Shown piece after piece: positions 18,030 through 25,672 of a stretch of 53,777 bases of DNA (the first letter of the stretch is position 1; the number at the start of each line of letters is the position of its first letter). The position numbers and the translations under genes were made by a program. This DNA comes from CAYFRC01 sp050946115 (GTDB lineage Bacteria; Bacillota; Clostridia; Christensenellales; Aristaeellaceae): assembly GCA_050946115.1 (NCBI GenBank), contig JBMNUF010000013.1:1-53777 (forward strand), given 5' to 3'. The notes under the pieces are model-generated. The model had not been told where the DNA came from. It saw only the letters and a list, made by a program, of their open reading frames with translations, and ran no database searches.

Positions 18030-18051
18030 TCTCCCGCAAGGGAGATTTTTT
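18030..18051 (+). terminator. Terminator of rnpB
   Basis: TCTCCC / GGGAGA with a GCAA tetraloop (18030-18045), followed by a run of T. It directly follows the RNase P RNA 3' end. Confidence 0.9.
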
Positions 18052-18053
18052 AC

Positions 18054-18082
18054 TTGCAGAAAAAAGCGCGGTATGCTATGGT
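18054..18082 (+). promoter_or_regulatory. Probable promoter of the histidine phosphatase gene
   Basis: TTGCAG (18054-18059), a 17-base spacer and TATGGT (18077-18082) lie just past the rnpB terminator and about 50 bases before the ATG at 18133. Moderate match. Confidence 0.5.
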
Positions 18083-18132
18083 ATATAGGTACGTGCGAGA
18101 CGGTATATACAAATGCAGGAGGGTGAGACATC

Positions 18133-18849
18133 ATGCTTTTCTATTACATTCGCCACGGCGACCCCATCTACGATCCCGATTCGCTGACGGCCCTCGGGCA
18201 GCGGCAGGCGGATGCCGTCGGTCGGCGCATCGCGCTGCACGGCGCAGACAGGATTTTTGCCTCCTCTTCGAATCGCGCGCGCATGACCGCCGCGCCCTGC
18301 TGCGAGATTTTGAAGAAAAATATGGAGATCCTCGACTGGTGCAACGAATCCCACGCATGGCGCCAGCTCGCGATGCCGACGGACGACGGCGGCTATACAT
18401 GGGCGTTTTCGCACCCCGTATATCGAAACCTCTTTCTGCGACAGGACGTGCGCGCGCTCGGGCGCGCGTGGTATACCCACCCCGCGTTTGAAGGAACGAT
18501 GCTGCGGGAGGGCATACTGCGCATTCAGCGCCATACGGACGCCTTTTTCGCCGAGCTCGGCTACGAGCACGACCTCGAAAACAACTCCTACCGCGCCGTC
18601 CGCCCGAACGACGACAGGATCGCGCTGTTCGCGCACCAGGGCTTCGGGCTGGCGTTTTTAAGCTGCGTGCTCGACATCCCCTATCCCCTCTTTTGCACCT
18701 CCTTTGACATGGGGCATACGGGCCTTACTATAATCGATTTCCGCGAGATGTACGGAAAGGTCGTGCCCTGCGTCCTCACGCTCTCGGGCGACGGGCATTT
18801 ATACGCCGAAAACCTCCCCACGAAGTATCAAAACCTCCTGTATATCTGA
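18133..18849 (+). CDS. Histidine phosphatase family protein
   Basis: Phosphoglycerate-mutase-like fold, 238 residues, cytoplasmic. The phosphorylated His lies in the RHG motif at the N-terminus (FYYIRHGDPIYD, residues 3-14), with TALGQRQADAVGRR next. The second catalytic His is in LFAHQGFG (around residue 174), and SSSNRARMTA supplies the usual phosphate-binding Arg. Family members hydrolyse sugar phosphates, phosphorylated cofactors or nucleotides; the substrate here is unknown. Ribosome site AGGAGGGTGAG precedes the ATG. It stands alone between rnpB and the mutarotase operon. Confidence 0.88.
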   Translation: MLFYYIRHGDPIYDPDSLTALGQRQADAVGRRIALHGADRIFASSSNRARMTAAPCCEILKKNMEILDWCNESHAWRQLAMPTDDGGYTWAFSHPVYRNLFLRQDVRALGRAWYTHPAFEGTMLREGILRIQRHTDAFFAELGYEHDLENNSYRAVRPNDDRIALFAHQGFGLAFLSCVLDIPYPLFCTSFDMGHTGLTIIDFREMYGKVVPCVLTLSGDGHLYAENLPTKYQNLLYI

Positions 18850-18881
18850 CGCGCGGAACCCGCCGTATTTCCGAAATACTC

Positions 18882-18911
18882 TTTACAAGAAGCCCATTTC
18901 TGTGTTATACT
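18882..18911 (+). promoter_or_regulatory. Promoter of the mutarotase operon
   Basis: TTTACA (18882-18887) and TATACT (18906-18911) with an 18-base spacer, 35 bases before the FucU-type ATG at 18947. Confidence 0.6.
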
Positions 18912-18946
18912 TTACCCAAACAAAGGTGCGCAAAGGAGTGTATTGT

Positions 18947-19378
18947 ATGCTGAAGGGTGTTCCTTCGATCCTCTCCCCCGAGCTGCTCAAGATTCTAATG
19001 GAAATGGGGCACGGCGACGTGCTCTGCATCGGCGACGGCAATTTCCCCGCCGCTGCATACGCCAAGCGCCTCGTCCGCCTCGACGGCCACGGCGTGACGG
19101 AGATTTTGGGCGCGATCCTGCGCCTGTACCCGCTCGATACCTATGTCGAGGCGCCCGTGGGGCTGATGGAGGTCGTCCCCGGAAGCGGCGATGCCGAACC
19201 TCCCATCTGGAAGGACTATGTCGAGGTCATCGGCAAACATCAGAAGGACGTTAAGATTCGCAACATCGAGCGATTCCAATTCTATGAGGAGGCCAAGAAG
19301 GCCTATTGCATCGTTGCAACCGGCGAAACCGCCCTGTATGCGAACATCCTCCTGCAGAAAGGCGTCGTCGTCGAATAA
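18947..19378 (+). CDS. RbsD/FucU-family sugar mutarotase
   Basis: Catalyses anomer interconversion of a sugar (L-fucose or ribose in characterised members), helping feed imported sugars to kinases or isomerases. The 143-residue protein starts MLKGVPSILSPELLKILMEM followed by GHGD, the FucU-like form with the catalytic His in MGHGD. It ends in TGETALYANILLQKGVVV, the family C-terminal signature. FucU is favoured over RbsD by the N-terminus and length. ATG 18947 follows AAAGGAG. It leads a four-gene operon with only 14-18 bases between genes; the next gene, a sugar-phosphate isomerase-type protein, supports deoxysugar or pentose metabolism. Confidence 0.88.
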   Translation: MLKGVPSILSPELLKILMEMGHGDVLCIGDGNFPAAAYAKRLVRLDGHGVTEILGAILRLYPLDTYVEAPVGLMEVVPGSGDAEPPIWKDYVEVIGKHQKDVKIRNIERFQFYEEAKKAYCIVATGETALYANILLQKGVVVE

Positions 19379-19393
19379 GAAAGGAGTGGCATT

Positions 19394-20236
19394 ATGTATA
19401 AGTCCATCAACCAGTGGTCCTTCCCGAGCGGAATGACCGTGCCCGAGATGATGCGCCTCGCGAAAATTTCCGGCTTTGAAGGGTTCGAGCCGGCGCTCAG
19501 CGAAACAGGCGCACTGTCCCTCGAATCCGCAGACGGCGAATTTCTTGCGCTCAAGCGCACGGCGGAGGATATCGGCATCAAGCTCACGTCCTTGGCGAGC
19601 GGCCTGACGTGGAGCTATTCGCCCACCTCTAACGACGAAAACATTCGCAAGATCGCCAAAGAGCAGGTGCGCCGCCAGCTGGAGTGCGCAAAGCTTTTGG
19701 GTGTGGACGCAATCCTCTTCGTCCCCGCGACGGTCGGCTCCGGGTTCTGGGGCGGTGCGGACGATCCCGTGAAATATGAGGACGCGTGGTATCGCACGAT
19801 CGATAACCTGAACGACCTCAAGGGATATGCGGAAGAGTTAGGCGTCACCATCGGCGTGGAAAACGTGTGGAATAACTTCCTCATGTCCCCGCGCGAGTTC
19901 AGAGAGCTCATCGATACGGTCGATTCCCCGCGCGTTAAGGTCTATCTCGATGTCGGCAACGTCCTCAAATACGGCTGGCCCGAGCAGTGGATCGATATCC
20001 TCGGCTGCCGCATCTGCCGCGTACACGTGAAGGACTTCAAGCGCGAAGTCGGAACGCTCGCCGGCTTTGTGGATCTCCTGTCGGGCGACGTGAATTTCCC
20101 CGCCGTGATCGACGCGCTGAACCGAAACGGCTACGAAGGCCCGCTCACCGCGGAAATGGGCGTGAACAGCGTCTATCCCGAAGACATCGTCTTCCGCACG
20201 GCGCGCGCTCTCGAAAAAATCCTCGGCGAACGATAA
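19394..20236 (+). CDS. Sugar phosphate isomerase/epimerase (xylose isomerase-like TIM barrel)
   Basis: A 280-residue TIM barrel of the AP_endonuc_2/xylose isomerase-like superfamily. Metal-binding positions typical of the family are visible: IGVENVW (Glu), VYLDVGN (Asp), RVHVKDFKR (His and Asp) and LTAEMG (Glu). This metal set is shared with L-ribulose-5-phosphate 3-epimerases (UlaE), hexulose epimerases and inosose isomerases. I cannot choose between them by eye. Its position right after the FucU-type mutarotase points to isomerisation of the same sugar or its phosphate. No signal peptide. Confidence 0.88.
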   Translation: MYKSINQWSFPSGMTVPEMMRLAKISGFEGFEPALSETGALSLESADGEFLALKRTAEDIGIKLTSLASGLTWSYSPTSNDENIRKIAKEQVRRQLECAKLLGVDAILFVPATVGSGFWGGADDPVKYEDAWYRTIDNLNDLKGYAEELGVTIGVENVWNNFLMSPREFRELIDTVDSPRVKVYLDVGNVLKYGWPEQWIDILGCRICRVHVKDFKREVGTLAGFVDLLSGDVNFPAVIDALNRNGYEGPLTAEMGVNSVYPEDIVFRTARALEKILGER

Positions 20237-20254
20237 GGAGGAAATACGCTCCCT

Positions 20255-21076
20255 ATGCGCATCCGTTTTTTGGGTACCGCCGCGTATGAGGCGATTCCCG
20301 CACTCTTTTGCACGTGTGATATCTGCCAAAACGCACGCAAAGTGAAGGGAAAAGAAATCCGCACGCGCTGCGGCGCGCTTGTGGACGGCAAAATCAAGCT
20401 CGATTTCCCGCCGGACACGTACCTGCACATCCTGCGCGACAATCTCGATTTTTCCGCGCTGGAAACGCTTCTCATCACGCACAGCCACAGCGACCACTTC
20501 GCCTTTCACGACATTCAGGCGCGACTCGCGCCCTACGCGGTGCTGCCCGACGGTGCAAAGCCGCTCACCGTGTACGGCAGCCGCGACGTCGAAAGGATGT
20601 ACCGGGACCGCCTCGAGCGGCGCGACGAGAGCCGCATCCGCTTTCGCGCGATCGAACCGTTCAAGCCGTTTGAAACCGCCGAAGGCTATACCGCGACCGC
20701 TTTGAAGGCGGAGCACATGCAGGGGCACGAGTGCGCGCTGTTCTACCTCCTCGAAAAGGACGGAAGGAAGCTCCTTTACGCGCACGATACCGCCATATTC
20801 CCCGCGGAGTCCTTCGAGTATCTCAAGGGGCGCGGCATCGACCTCGTGTCTTTGGACTGCACTTCCGGAAAGGCGGACGGCGGCAGCGGCCACATGGGCG
20901 TGCGCGAAGCGCTTGAAATGCGCGAGCGGCTCCTCGCATCCGGCGCGGCAAAGAATGACGCAATTTTTGTCCTGAACCATTTTTCGCACAACGGCGGTTA
21001 TACCTATCAGGCGCTCTCCGAGGAGATGGATGGCACGTGCCTCGTCTCCTACGACGGAATGGAAATTGAATTTTAG
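20255..21076 (+). CDS. MBL-fold metallohydrolase, PhnP-like
   Basis: A 273-residue cytoplasmic metallo-beta-lactamase-fold hydrolase. It begins MRIRFLGTAAYE and has a cysteine cluster near the N-terminus (CTCDICQNARK, residues 20-30) as in PhnP-type phosphodiesterases that bind a structural zinc. The metal motif THSHSDHF is around residue 75, with further ligands in AEHMQGHE, YAHDTAIF and LNHFSHNGG. It probably cleaves a cyclic or linear phosphodiester or a lactone. Third gene of the mutarotase operon, 18 bases after the isomerase. A related protein is encoded at 27372-28085. Confidence 0.85.
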   Translation: MRIRFLGTAAYEAIPALFCTCDICQNARKVKGKEIRTRCGALVDGKIKLDFPPDTYLHILRDNLDFSALETLLITHSHSDHFAFHDIQARLAPYAVLPDGAKPLTVYGSRDVERMYRDRLERRDESRIRFRAIEPFKPFETAEGYTATALKAEHMQGHECALFYLLEKDGRKLLYAHDTAIFPAESFEYLKGRGIDLVSLDCTSGKADGGSGHMGVREALEMRERLLASGAAKNDAIFVLNHFSHNGGYTYQALSEEMDGTCLVSYDGMEIEF

Positions 21077-21090
21077 GAGGACACCATCGA

Positions 21091-21291
21091 ATGATTACCA
21101 AGACCATGACCCTCGCCGAAGCACTGCGCGTCGATCGCACCATCGCCCCCATTTTCATGAGCTACGGCATGCACTGCCTCGGCTGCCCCCATGCGACCGC
21201 CGAGAGCATCGAGCAGGCGTGCGCCGTGCACGGCGTGGATGTGGACGAGTTGGTTTCCAAGCTCAACGCCCATCTGGACGGCAAGAAATAA
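21091..21291 (+). CDS. DUF1858 domain protein
   Basis: A 66-residue protein consisting only of a DUF1858 domain. It has the MTLAEALRVDRTIAPIFMSY start and the redox-type pair CLGC (residues 30-33, in GMHCLGCPHATAE), after which the family is described as a hybrid-cluster-protein-associated disulfide domain. A redox or metal-handling role is likely but no reaction is known. It closes the four-gene operon, 14 bases after the MBL gene, and is followed by a terminator. Confidence 0.9.
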   Translation: MITKTMTLAEALRVDRTIAPIFMSYGMHCLGCPHATAESIEQACAVHGVDVDELVSKLNAHLDGKK

Positions 21292-21302
21292 GGTAGAACC
21301 AT

Positions 21303-21332
21303 AGGGCGACCCGAAAGGTCGCCCTGCCTTTT
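21303..21332 (+). terminator. Terminator after the mutarotase operon
   Basis: AGGGCGACC (21303-21311) and GGTCGCCCT (21317-21325) pair perfectly around CGAAA, followed by a short T run (21329-21332). The T tract is weak, so some read-through into pgm is possible. Confidence 0.75.
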
Positions 21333-21358
21333 AATAAGAAAACGGAGGGACATACATC

Positions 21359-23053
21359 ATGCGACCCGAACAGGAATACCAGGCTTGGCTTGCAATGTGC
21401 AAGGACGATCCCGCGCTTTACGCGGATCTCATCGCCATCAAGGACGATCCGAAGGAGATCCGGGATCGCTTTTACGCGCCGCTCTCCTTCGGCACGGCGG
21501 GCATGCGCGGCGTGTTGGGCGCGGGGCTCAACCGCATGAACGCGCCCAATGTGCGCCTCGCGACCGCCGCTTTCGCAAAAGCCCTCTTGGAAAGCGAGGA
21601 TTTCGCCGCGCGCGGCGTCGCCATCGCCTACGATTCGAGGCGGATGTCGCAGGAATTTGCATTGCAGGCGGCACTCACGCTGTGCGCAAAGGGCGTAAAG
21701 GCGTTTCTCTTCACCTCGCTGCGCCCCGTGCCGGTGCTTTCGTTTACGATCCGCCATCTTCGCGCCGCTGCGGGCATCGTCATCACCGCCTCGCACAACC
21801 CGCCGCAGTATAACGGCTACAAGGTCTACTGGGAGGACGGCGGGCAGATGCCGCCGGACAGGGCGAAGGTCATCACCGACATCCGCGACACATTGACCTA
21901 TCAGGACGCGCTGTCCATGGACGAAAAAGAGGCGCTCGAAAAGGGGCTTCTCGTGTGGATCGGGCAGGAAGTGGACGACGCATACATCGCATCCATTAAG
22001 AAGCTCTGCGTCAATCCCGACCTCGCGCGCGAAATGGGGAAAACGCTCAAGATCGTCTACACCCCATTGTTCGGCTCCGGCAACGTCCCCGTGCGGCGCA
22101 TTTTGTCGGAGATTGGCTTTGAAAACGTCGCCGTCGTCAAGGAGCAGGAGATGCCCAACGGCGATTTCCCGAACCTCGCCGCGCCCAATCCGGAGGATCC
22201 CGCCGCGCTCGCGCTCGGCTTGAAGCTGCAGGAGGAGATCGGCGCGGACATCGTCTTCGGCACCGACCCGGACTGCGACCGCGTCGGCGTCGCCGTAAAG
22301 GACAGGGAGGGCAACGTACACACCATGACGGGCAACCAGATCGGCTGCCTGCTGCTGCACTACATCTTAGAGCAGAAAAAGGAAAAGGGCACGCTCCCGA
22401 AAAACGCCGCCGCCGTCAAGTCCATCGTCTCGACGAACATGGCGCAGGCAATCTGCGACGATTTCGGCGTGAAGCTGTTCGACGTGCTGACGGGCTTCAA
22501 GTACATCGCGGAGAAGATTCAGCAGTTCGAAGACACGGGCGAATACACCTTTGTGTTCGGTTTTGAGGAGTCCAACGGCTTCCTCTCGGGCACCGACGTC
22601 CGCGACAAGGACGGCGTGAACGCCTGTATGCTGATCGCGGAGCTCGCCGCGCTGTGCAAAAAGCAGCACATCACCCTCTACGACCGCCTGCAGAGCCTGT
22701 ACGCGAAATACGGCTACTACGGCGAATCCGTCACCTCCGTATCTTTAACGGGCGTGGACGGCCTGCAAAAGCAAAAATCGATGATGGCGTCCCTCCGCCG
22801 CAATCCCCCCGCAGTCCTCGGCGGCAAAGCCGTCACCAAGGTGCGGGATTACCAAAACGGCTACGACGGCCTGCCCGCGTCCGACGTGCTCTATTATGAA
22901 ATGGAGGGCGGCGCGTGGGTATGCGTGCGCCCGAGCGGCACGGAGCCGAAGATCAAGCTCTACGTGAACGCGAAGGGGAAGGACGCCGCCGAGCGCGACA
23001 GCCTCCTTTCCGCCATCGTGACCGACGCAAACCGCATGATGGAGGCGCTGTAA
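21359..23053 (+). CDS. Phosphoglucomutase / phosphomannomutase
   Basis: Alpha-D-phosphohexomutase, 564 residues, interconverting glucose-1-P and glucose-6-P (or the mannose equivalents). It links imported sugars to glycolysis and to the UDP-sugar pool used by galE. All signature parts are present: FGTAGMRGVLGAG, the phosphoserine loop TASHNPPQYNGYK, the Mg site GTDPDCDRVGVA, the sugar-binding GFEESNGF, and the phosphate loop RPSGTEPKIKLY near the C-terminus. Length fits the PgcA-type subgroup. ATG 21359 follows GGAGGG. Its stop overlaps the ATG of a decayed MBL gene (TAATG at 23051-23055), showing that pgm and MBL were once coupled. The last 92 bases are duplicated at 27281-27371. Confidence 0.95.
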   Translation: MRPEQEYQAWLAMCKDDPALYADLIAIKDDPKEIRDRFYAPLSFGTAGMRGVLGAGLNRMNAPNVRLATAAFAKALLESEDFAARGVAIAYDSRRMSQEFALQAALTLCAKGVKAFLFTSLRPVPVLSFTIRHLRAAAGIVITASHNPPQYNGYKVYWEDGGQMPPDRAKVITDIRDTLTYQDALSMDEKEALEKGLLVWIGQEVDDAYIASIKKLCVNPDLAREMGKTLKIVYTPLFGSGNVPVRRILSEIGFENVAVVKEQEMPNGDFPNLAAPNPEDPAALALGLKLQEEIGADIVFGTDPDCDRVGVAVKDREGNVHTMTGNQIGCLLLHYILEQKKEKGTLPKNAAAVKSIVSTNMAQAICDDFGVKLFDVLTGFKYIAEKIQQFEDTGEYTFVFGFEESNGFLSGTDVRDKDGVNACMLIAELAALCKKQHITLYDRLQSLYAKYGYYGESVTSVSLTGVDGLQKQKSMMASLRRNPPAVLGGKAVTKVRDYQNGYDGLPASDVLYYEMEGGAWVCVRPSGTEPKIKLYVNAKGKDAAERDSLLSAIVTDANRMMEAL

Positions 23054-23084
23054 TGTTTCTGACCTTTCTCGAAACCGGCGCCGC
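22962..23084 (+). repeat. Direct repeat, left copy (pgm 3' end plus MBL 5' end)
   Basis: This 123-base segment matches 27281-27403 with six mismatches by my count. It covers the last 92 bases of pgm and the first ~30 bases of an MBL gene. The two copies bracket the second lpl importer. Confidence 0.92.
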
Positions 23085-23217
23085 TTTCCGGCGTCGATAT
23101 TGCGATCGCGCACAGCCGCTGCGACCACTATACGCCCGTAGGCGCCGCGAGCTTTGCCCCGTGCTGCCCGCAAGCGCACGAAAGCCGAGCGCATGAAGTC
23201 GTATCAACGGAATCGCC
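23053..23217 (+). pseudogene. Decayed copy of the MBL hydrolase gene
   Basis: The segment starts ATGTTTCTGACCTTTCTCGA, parallel to the intact gene at 27372. It aligns with that gene for about 32 bases, lacks about 95 bases (equivalent to 27404-27498, including much of the region before the metal motif), then resumes alignment from GGCGTCGATAT to about 23217. The deletion and further changes destroy the frame and the HSHRDH motif (here HSRCDH in the matching frame). The rest of the gene is missing. It is the left half of a duplication created when the lpl cassette arrived. Confidence 0.85.
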
Positions 23218-23600
23218 CCTTGCTTTGAGATGTGCAGGAAAATCCGCCTCAAAGAATTTTCCTGTACCCAATCTTCGCGAGGAATATGGCATTGCATACC
23301 GTCGATGCAGACCTCGCCGATGGTGACGGCTTTGCCCGCAGTGGTAACGGGATGGATTTCGAAAGCTCCGGGGAGACCATGCTGCATGTTCGGGGAAGAA
23401 ACGCCTTGCGCAAAGCCCAATCACGGTACGTGCGCAGGATGCTGTCGGGAGGAAACCGCGCATATCGCCGGATTGTATGTATACGGCGACATTCGCATTC
23501 CCGTCGAGATCGCAGTTCGATTTTGACGGTTTTCGATTTGCACCGCACGCGGGCGCTGTGTGATTTGTGGCAAAAGAGCATATGCATTGAGAAATGCGGT
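23218..23600 (-). pseudogene. Unidentified gene remnant
   Basis: Between the MBL fragment and the importer, the minus strand has protein-like stretches in different frames. One is AVYIQSGDMRGFLP (about 23450-23500). Another, in a shifted frame downstream, is GLPGAFEIHPVTTAGKAVTI followed by GEVCIDGMQCHIPREDW (about 23260-23380). Both have the amphipathic patterning of real protein but no intact frame or ribosome site joins them. I do not recognise the family. It reads as a broken gene carried on the edge of the inserted cassette. A 9-base inverted repeat, CAGGAAAAT/ATTTTCCTG, lies at about 23235-23264. Confidence 0.35.
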
Positions 23601-23632
23601 TTCTTTGACCGAGAAAATGCTCCTGTTCGCCG

Positions 23633-23674
23633 TACAACACGAGTCCTTTGCCTTCCCCAAAGGCGCGTGTTGTA
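23633..23674 (+). promoter_or_regulatory. Nested palindrome upstream of the second lpl operon
   Basis: Outer arms TACAACACG (23633-23641) and CGTGTTGTA (23666-23674) enclose inner arms CCTTTG (23645-23650) and CAAAGG (23658-23663). The structure ends 30 bases before the ribosome site AGGAGG (23705-23710) of the importer. It could be a regulator-binding site, a leader hairpin, or a terminator/insulator of whatever lay upstream; there is no T tract. I see no convincing promoter here. Confidence 0.45.
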
Positions 23675-23717
23675 TGACGACCGACGGGCAGAATACTATT
23701 GAACAGGAGGAAACACG

Positions 23718-24683
23718 GTGAGTATCATCCAACCTCCCCCGAGCAGATATGCGGGCACACATCGCGCCGGTATGTCCTGGAAGCAGTACATGCGCCGCTA
23801 CGGCACGCTGTACATCATGCTTCTGTTGCCTGTAGCCTTTTTTGTGGTATTCCGATATGCACCCATGGCATACATCCTCAGCGCCTTCAAAAAGAACAAT
23901 ATTATTAAGCCGCCGTGGGAAGTGGAATGGGCGAACAACAACGGCTTTGAATGGTTCATCAAGGCATTCAGGGATCGCGATTTCATCTATGCACTACGCA
24001 ATACCATCACCTTGAACCTGCTCGACCTGTTCATAGGCTTTCCGGCGCCCGTCATTTTGGCGCTGCTGCTCGACGAGCTGACCTTCAAGCGCTTCAAGCG
24101 CTTCACCCAGACGGTGGTGTACCTGCCTCATTTCCTGAGCTGGATCATCATCTCCGATCTGGCGCTGCGCCTGTTCGCCCCCAGCGATGGTCTAATCAAC
24201 ATCATCCTGAACCGAATGGGCATGGATTCCATTCACTTTCTGGATGATTCCGGCAACTGGGTCGCCACCTACATCGCACTGGGCGTGTGGAAGGAAGCCG
24301 GCTGGAACAGCATCATTTACCTGGCCGCCATCACCGGCATCAACCCTGAGCTGTATGAGGCCGCTGCGGTAGACGGCGCCGGCCGCTTCCGCAAGGTTTG
24401 GCATGTGACGCTGCCCGGTCTGCGTTCCACCATCGTGACGCTGCTAATCATGAACCTTGGCCGCATCCTCGGCTCAGAGTTTGACCGTCCCTACGTGCTG
24501 AGCAACAAGCTGGTCACCGATGTTTCCAACGTTATTTCCATTTATGTATACCAGCGCGGCATCAAGGGTATGCAGTTCTCGCTGTCTACGGCCGTCGGTC
24601 TGTTCCAGTCTGTGATCGGCGTGTTCTTCCTGCTCGGTGCAAACAAGGTTGCCAATAGGCTTGGCGAGCGCGGCGTGTGGTAA
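23718..24683 (+). CDS. ABC sugar transporter permease, LplB type (second importer)
   Basis: CUT1-family permease of 321 residues, homologous in layout to the protein at 489-1424. It has a hydrophilic N-terminus (about 1-28), about six membrane segments, the EAA loop YEAAAVDGAGRFRKVW (around residue 214) and a C-terminus ending ANRLGERGVW. GTG at 23718 is the likely start: AGGAGG lies 7 bases before it and no ATG fits. Codon preference (many CTG, GGC, ACC) differs from the CGC/GCG-rich flanking genes, in line with insertion between pgm and MBL. The partner permease starts 14 bases downstream. Confidence 0.93.
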   Translation: MSIIQPPPSRYAGTHRAGMSWKQYMRRYGTLYIMLLLPVAFFVVFRYAPMAYILSAFKKNNIIKPPWEVEWANNNGFEWFIKAFRDRDFIYALRNTITLNLLDLFIGFPAPVILALLLDELTFKRFKRFTQTVVYLPHFLSWIIISDLALRLFAPSDGLINIILNRMGMDSIHFLDDSGNWVATYIALGVWKEAGWNSIIYLAAITGINPELYEAAAVDGAGRFRKVWHVTLPGLRSTIVTLLIMNLGRILGSEFDRPYVLSNKLVTDVSNVISIYVYQRGIKGMQFSLSTAVGLFQSVIGVFFLLGANKVANRLGERGVW

Positions 24684-24697
24684 GGAGGAGGTGCGAA

Positions 24698-25567
24698 ATG
24701 ATCAAATCCTGGAAAGTGAAGGTCGGCGACTGGATCATCGTAGCCGCCTGCTATGTGCTGATTTTCATCTGCCTGGTGCCGCTGCTCAACGTGCTGGCAC
24801 GCTCTCTGTCTTCGTCCTACTACCTCAACCGCAACGAAGTGCTGCTTTGGCCCAAGGGCATCAATCTCGACGCCTACACCAACGTGCTCAAAGATGCCAA
24901 GTACACCTACTCCCTGGGCTATACGGCCGTGTTGACGGCAGCGTGCACCCTCATCTCCATGACGATGACCGTGCTGTGTGCCTTTCCTCTGATTTTTGAC
25001 AAGCTGCGCGGGCGCAAGGTCATCAATGCCATCATCGTGCTGACGATGTATTTCTCCGCCGGCACCATCCCGCATTACCTGTTGATGAAGAACCTGAACC
25101 TGCTGGATACTGTTTGGGTGCTGATCGTCCCGAACTGTCTGAGCGTGTTCAACATGATTATCATGCGTTCGTTCTTCTTCGGTATTCCGGACAGCCTGCG
25201 CGAGGCGGCGGAGATCGACGGAGCAGGTCCTTTCCGTACCCTGATCCAAATCTACCTTCCCCTGTCCACCTCCGTGCTGGCGACGCTGGCGCTGTTTTAC
25301 GCAGTCGGCCGCTGGAACGGCTTCTCCGATGCACTGATGTACGTCAAGAACGAAAAGCTGTTCCCCATTCAGCTGCTTCTGTATAACATCCTGCAGAACA
25401 CCACATCCATTGAAATCGGCACCCAGGAAGGCTTCTTCGATCCGGGCGTAGGTGAAACGATGAAGATGGCGACGGTCATGTTCGCCACCGTCCCGATTCT
25501 GCTGATTTACCCTTGGCTACAGCGCTACTTCGTCACCGGGGTGACCATCGGCGCCGTCAAAGGGTAA
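24698..25567 (+). CDS. ABC sugar transporter permease, LplC type (second importer)
   Basis: Second membrane subunit, 289 residues, with about six membrane segments, EAA loop REAAEIDGAGPFRTLIQ (around residue 175) and the family-typical ending FVTGVTIGAVKG. The ATG at 24698 is preceded by AAGGAGGAGG at 24683-24692; a GTG at 24677 lies inside the upstream gene and would place that site within coding sequence. It pairs with the LplB-type protein to form the channel. No ATPase gene is present. Confidence 0.93.
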   Translation: MIKSWKVKVGDWIIVAACYVLIFICLVPLLNVLARSLSSSYYLNRNEVLLWPKGINLDAYTNVLKDAKYTYSLGYTAVLTAACTLISMTMTVLCAFPLIFDKLRGRKVINAIIVLTMYFSAGTIPHYLLMKNLNLLDTVWVLIVPNCLSVFNMIIMRSFFFGIPDSLREAAEIDGAGPFRTLIQIYLPLSTSVLATLALFYAVGRWNGFSDALMYVKNEKLFPIQLLLYNILQNTTSIEIGTQEGFFDPGVGETMKMATVMFATVPILLIYPWLQRYFVTGVTIGAVKG

Positions 25568-25581
25568 TGGGATAATGCTTT

Positions 25582-25610
25582 CGGCGCGCAATCCCCAAAG
25601 ACGAGCGCCG
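25582..25610 (+). other. Hairpin between permease and binding-protein genes
   Basis: CGGCGC (25582-25587) and GCGCCG (25605-25610) can pair in the 105-base gap between the LplC-type gene and the binding-protein gene. Such intercistronic hairpins often stabilise the downstream part so that binding protein is made in excess. That role is inferred. Confidence 0.35.
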
Positions 25611-25672
25611 GAGAGAAAATCGAATCTTTATGGGTCGTCAAGCCCGTAAGAAATAAGAAGGAGGAAACCCAT

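Noticed and set aside
17851..18636. Small open frames overlapping rnpB and the histidine phosphatase
   Set aside because: The first is inside the RNase P RNA and the others are antisense frames.
23670..23699. TTGTAT...TACTAT promoter overlapping the palindrome before the second importer
   Set aside because: A start there would fall on the ribosome site at 23705-23710, so it could not serve the importer.
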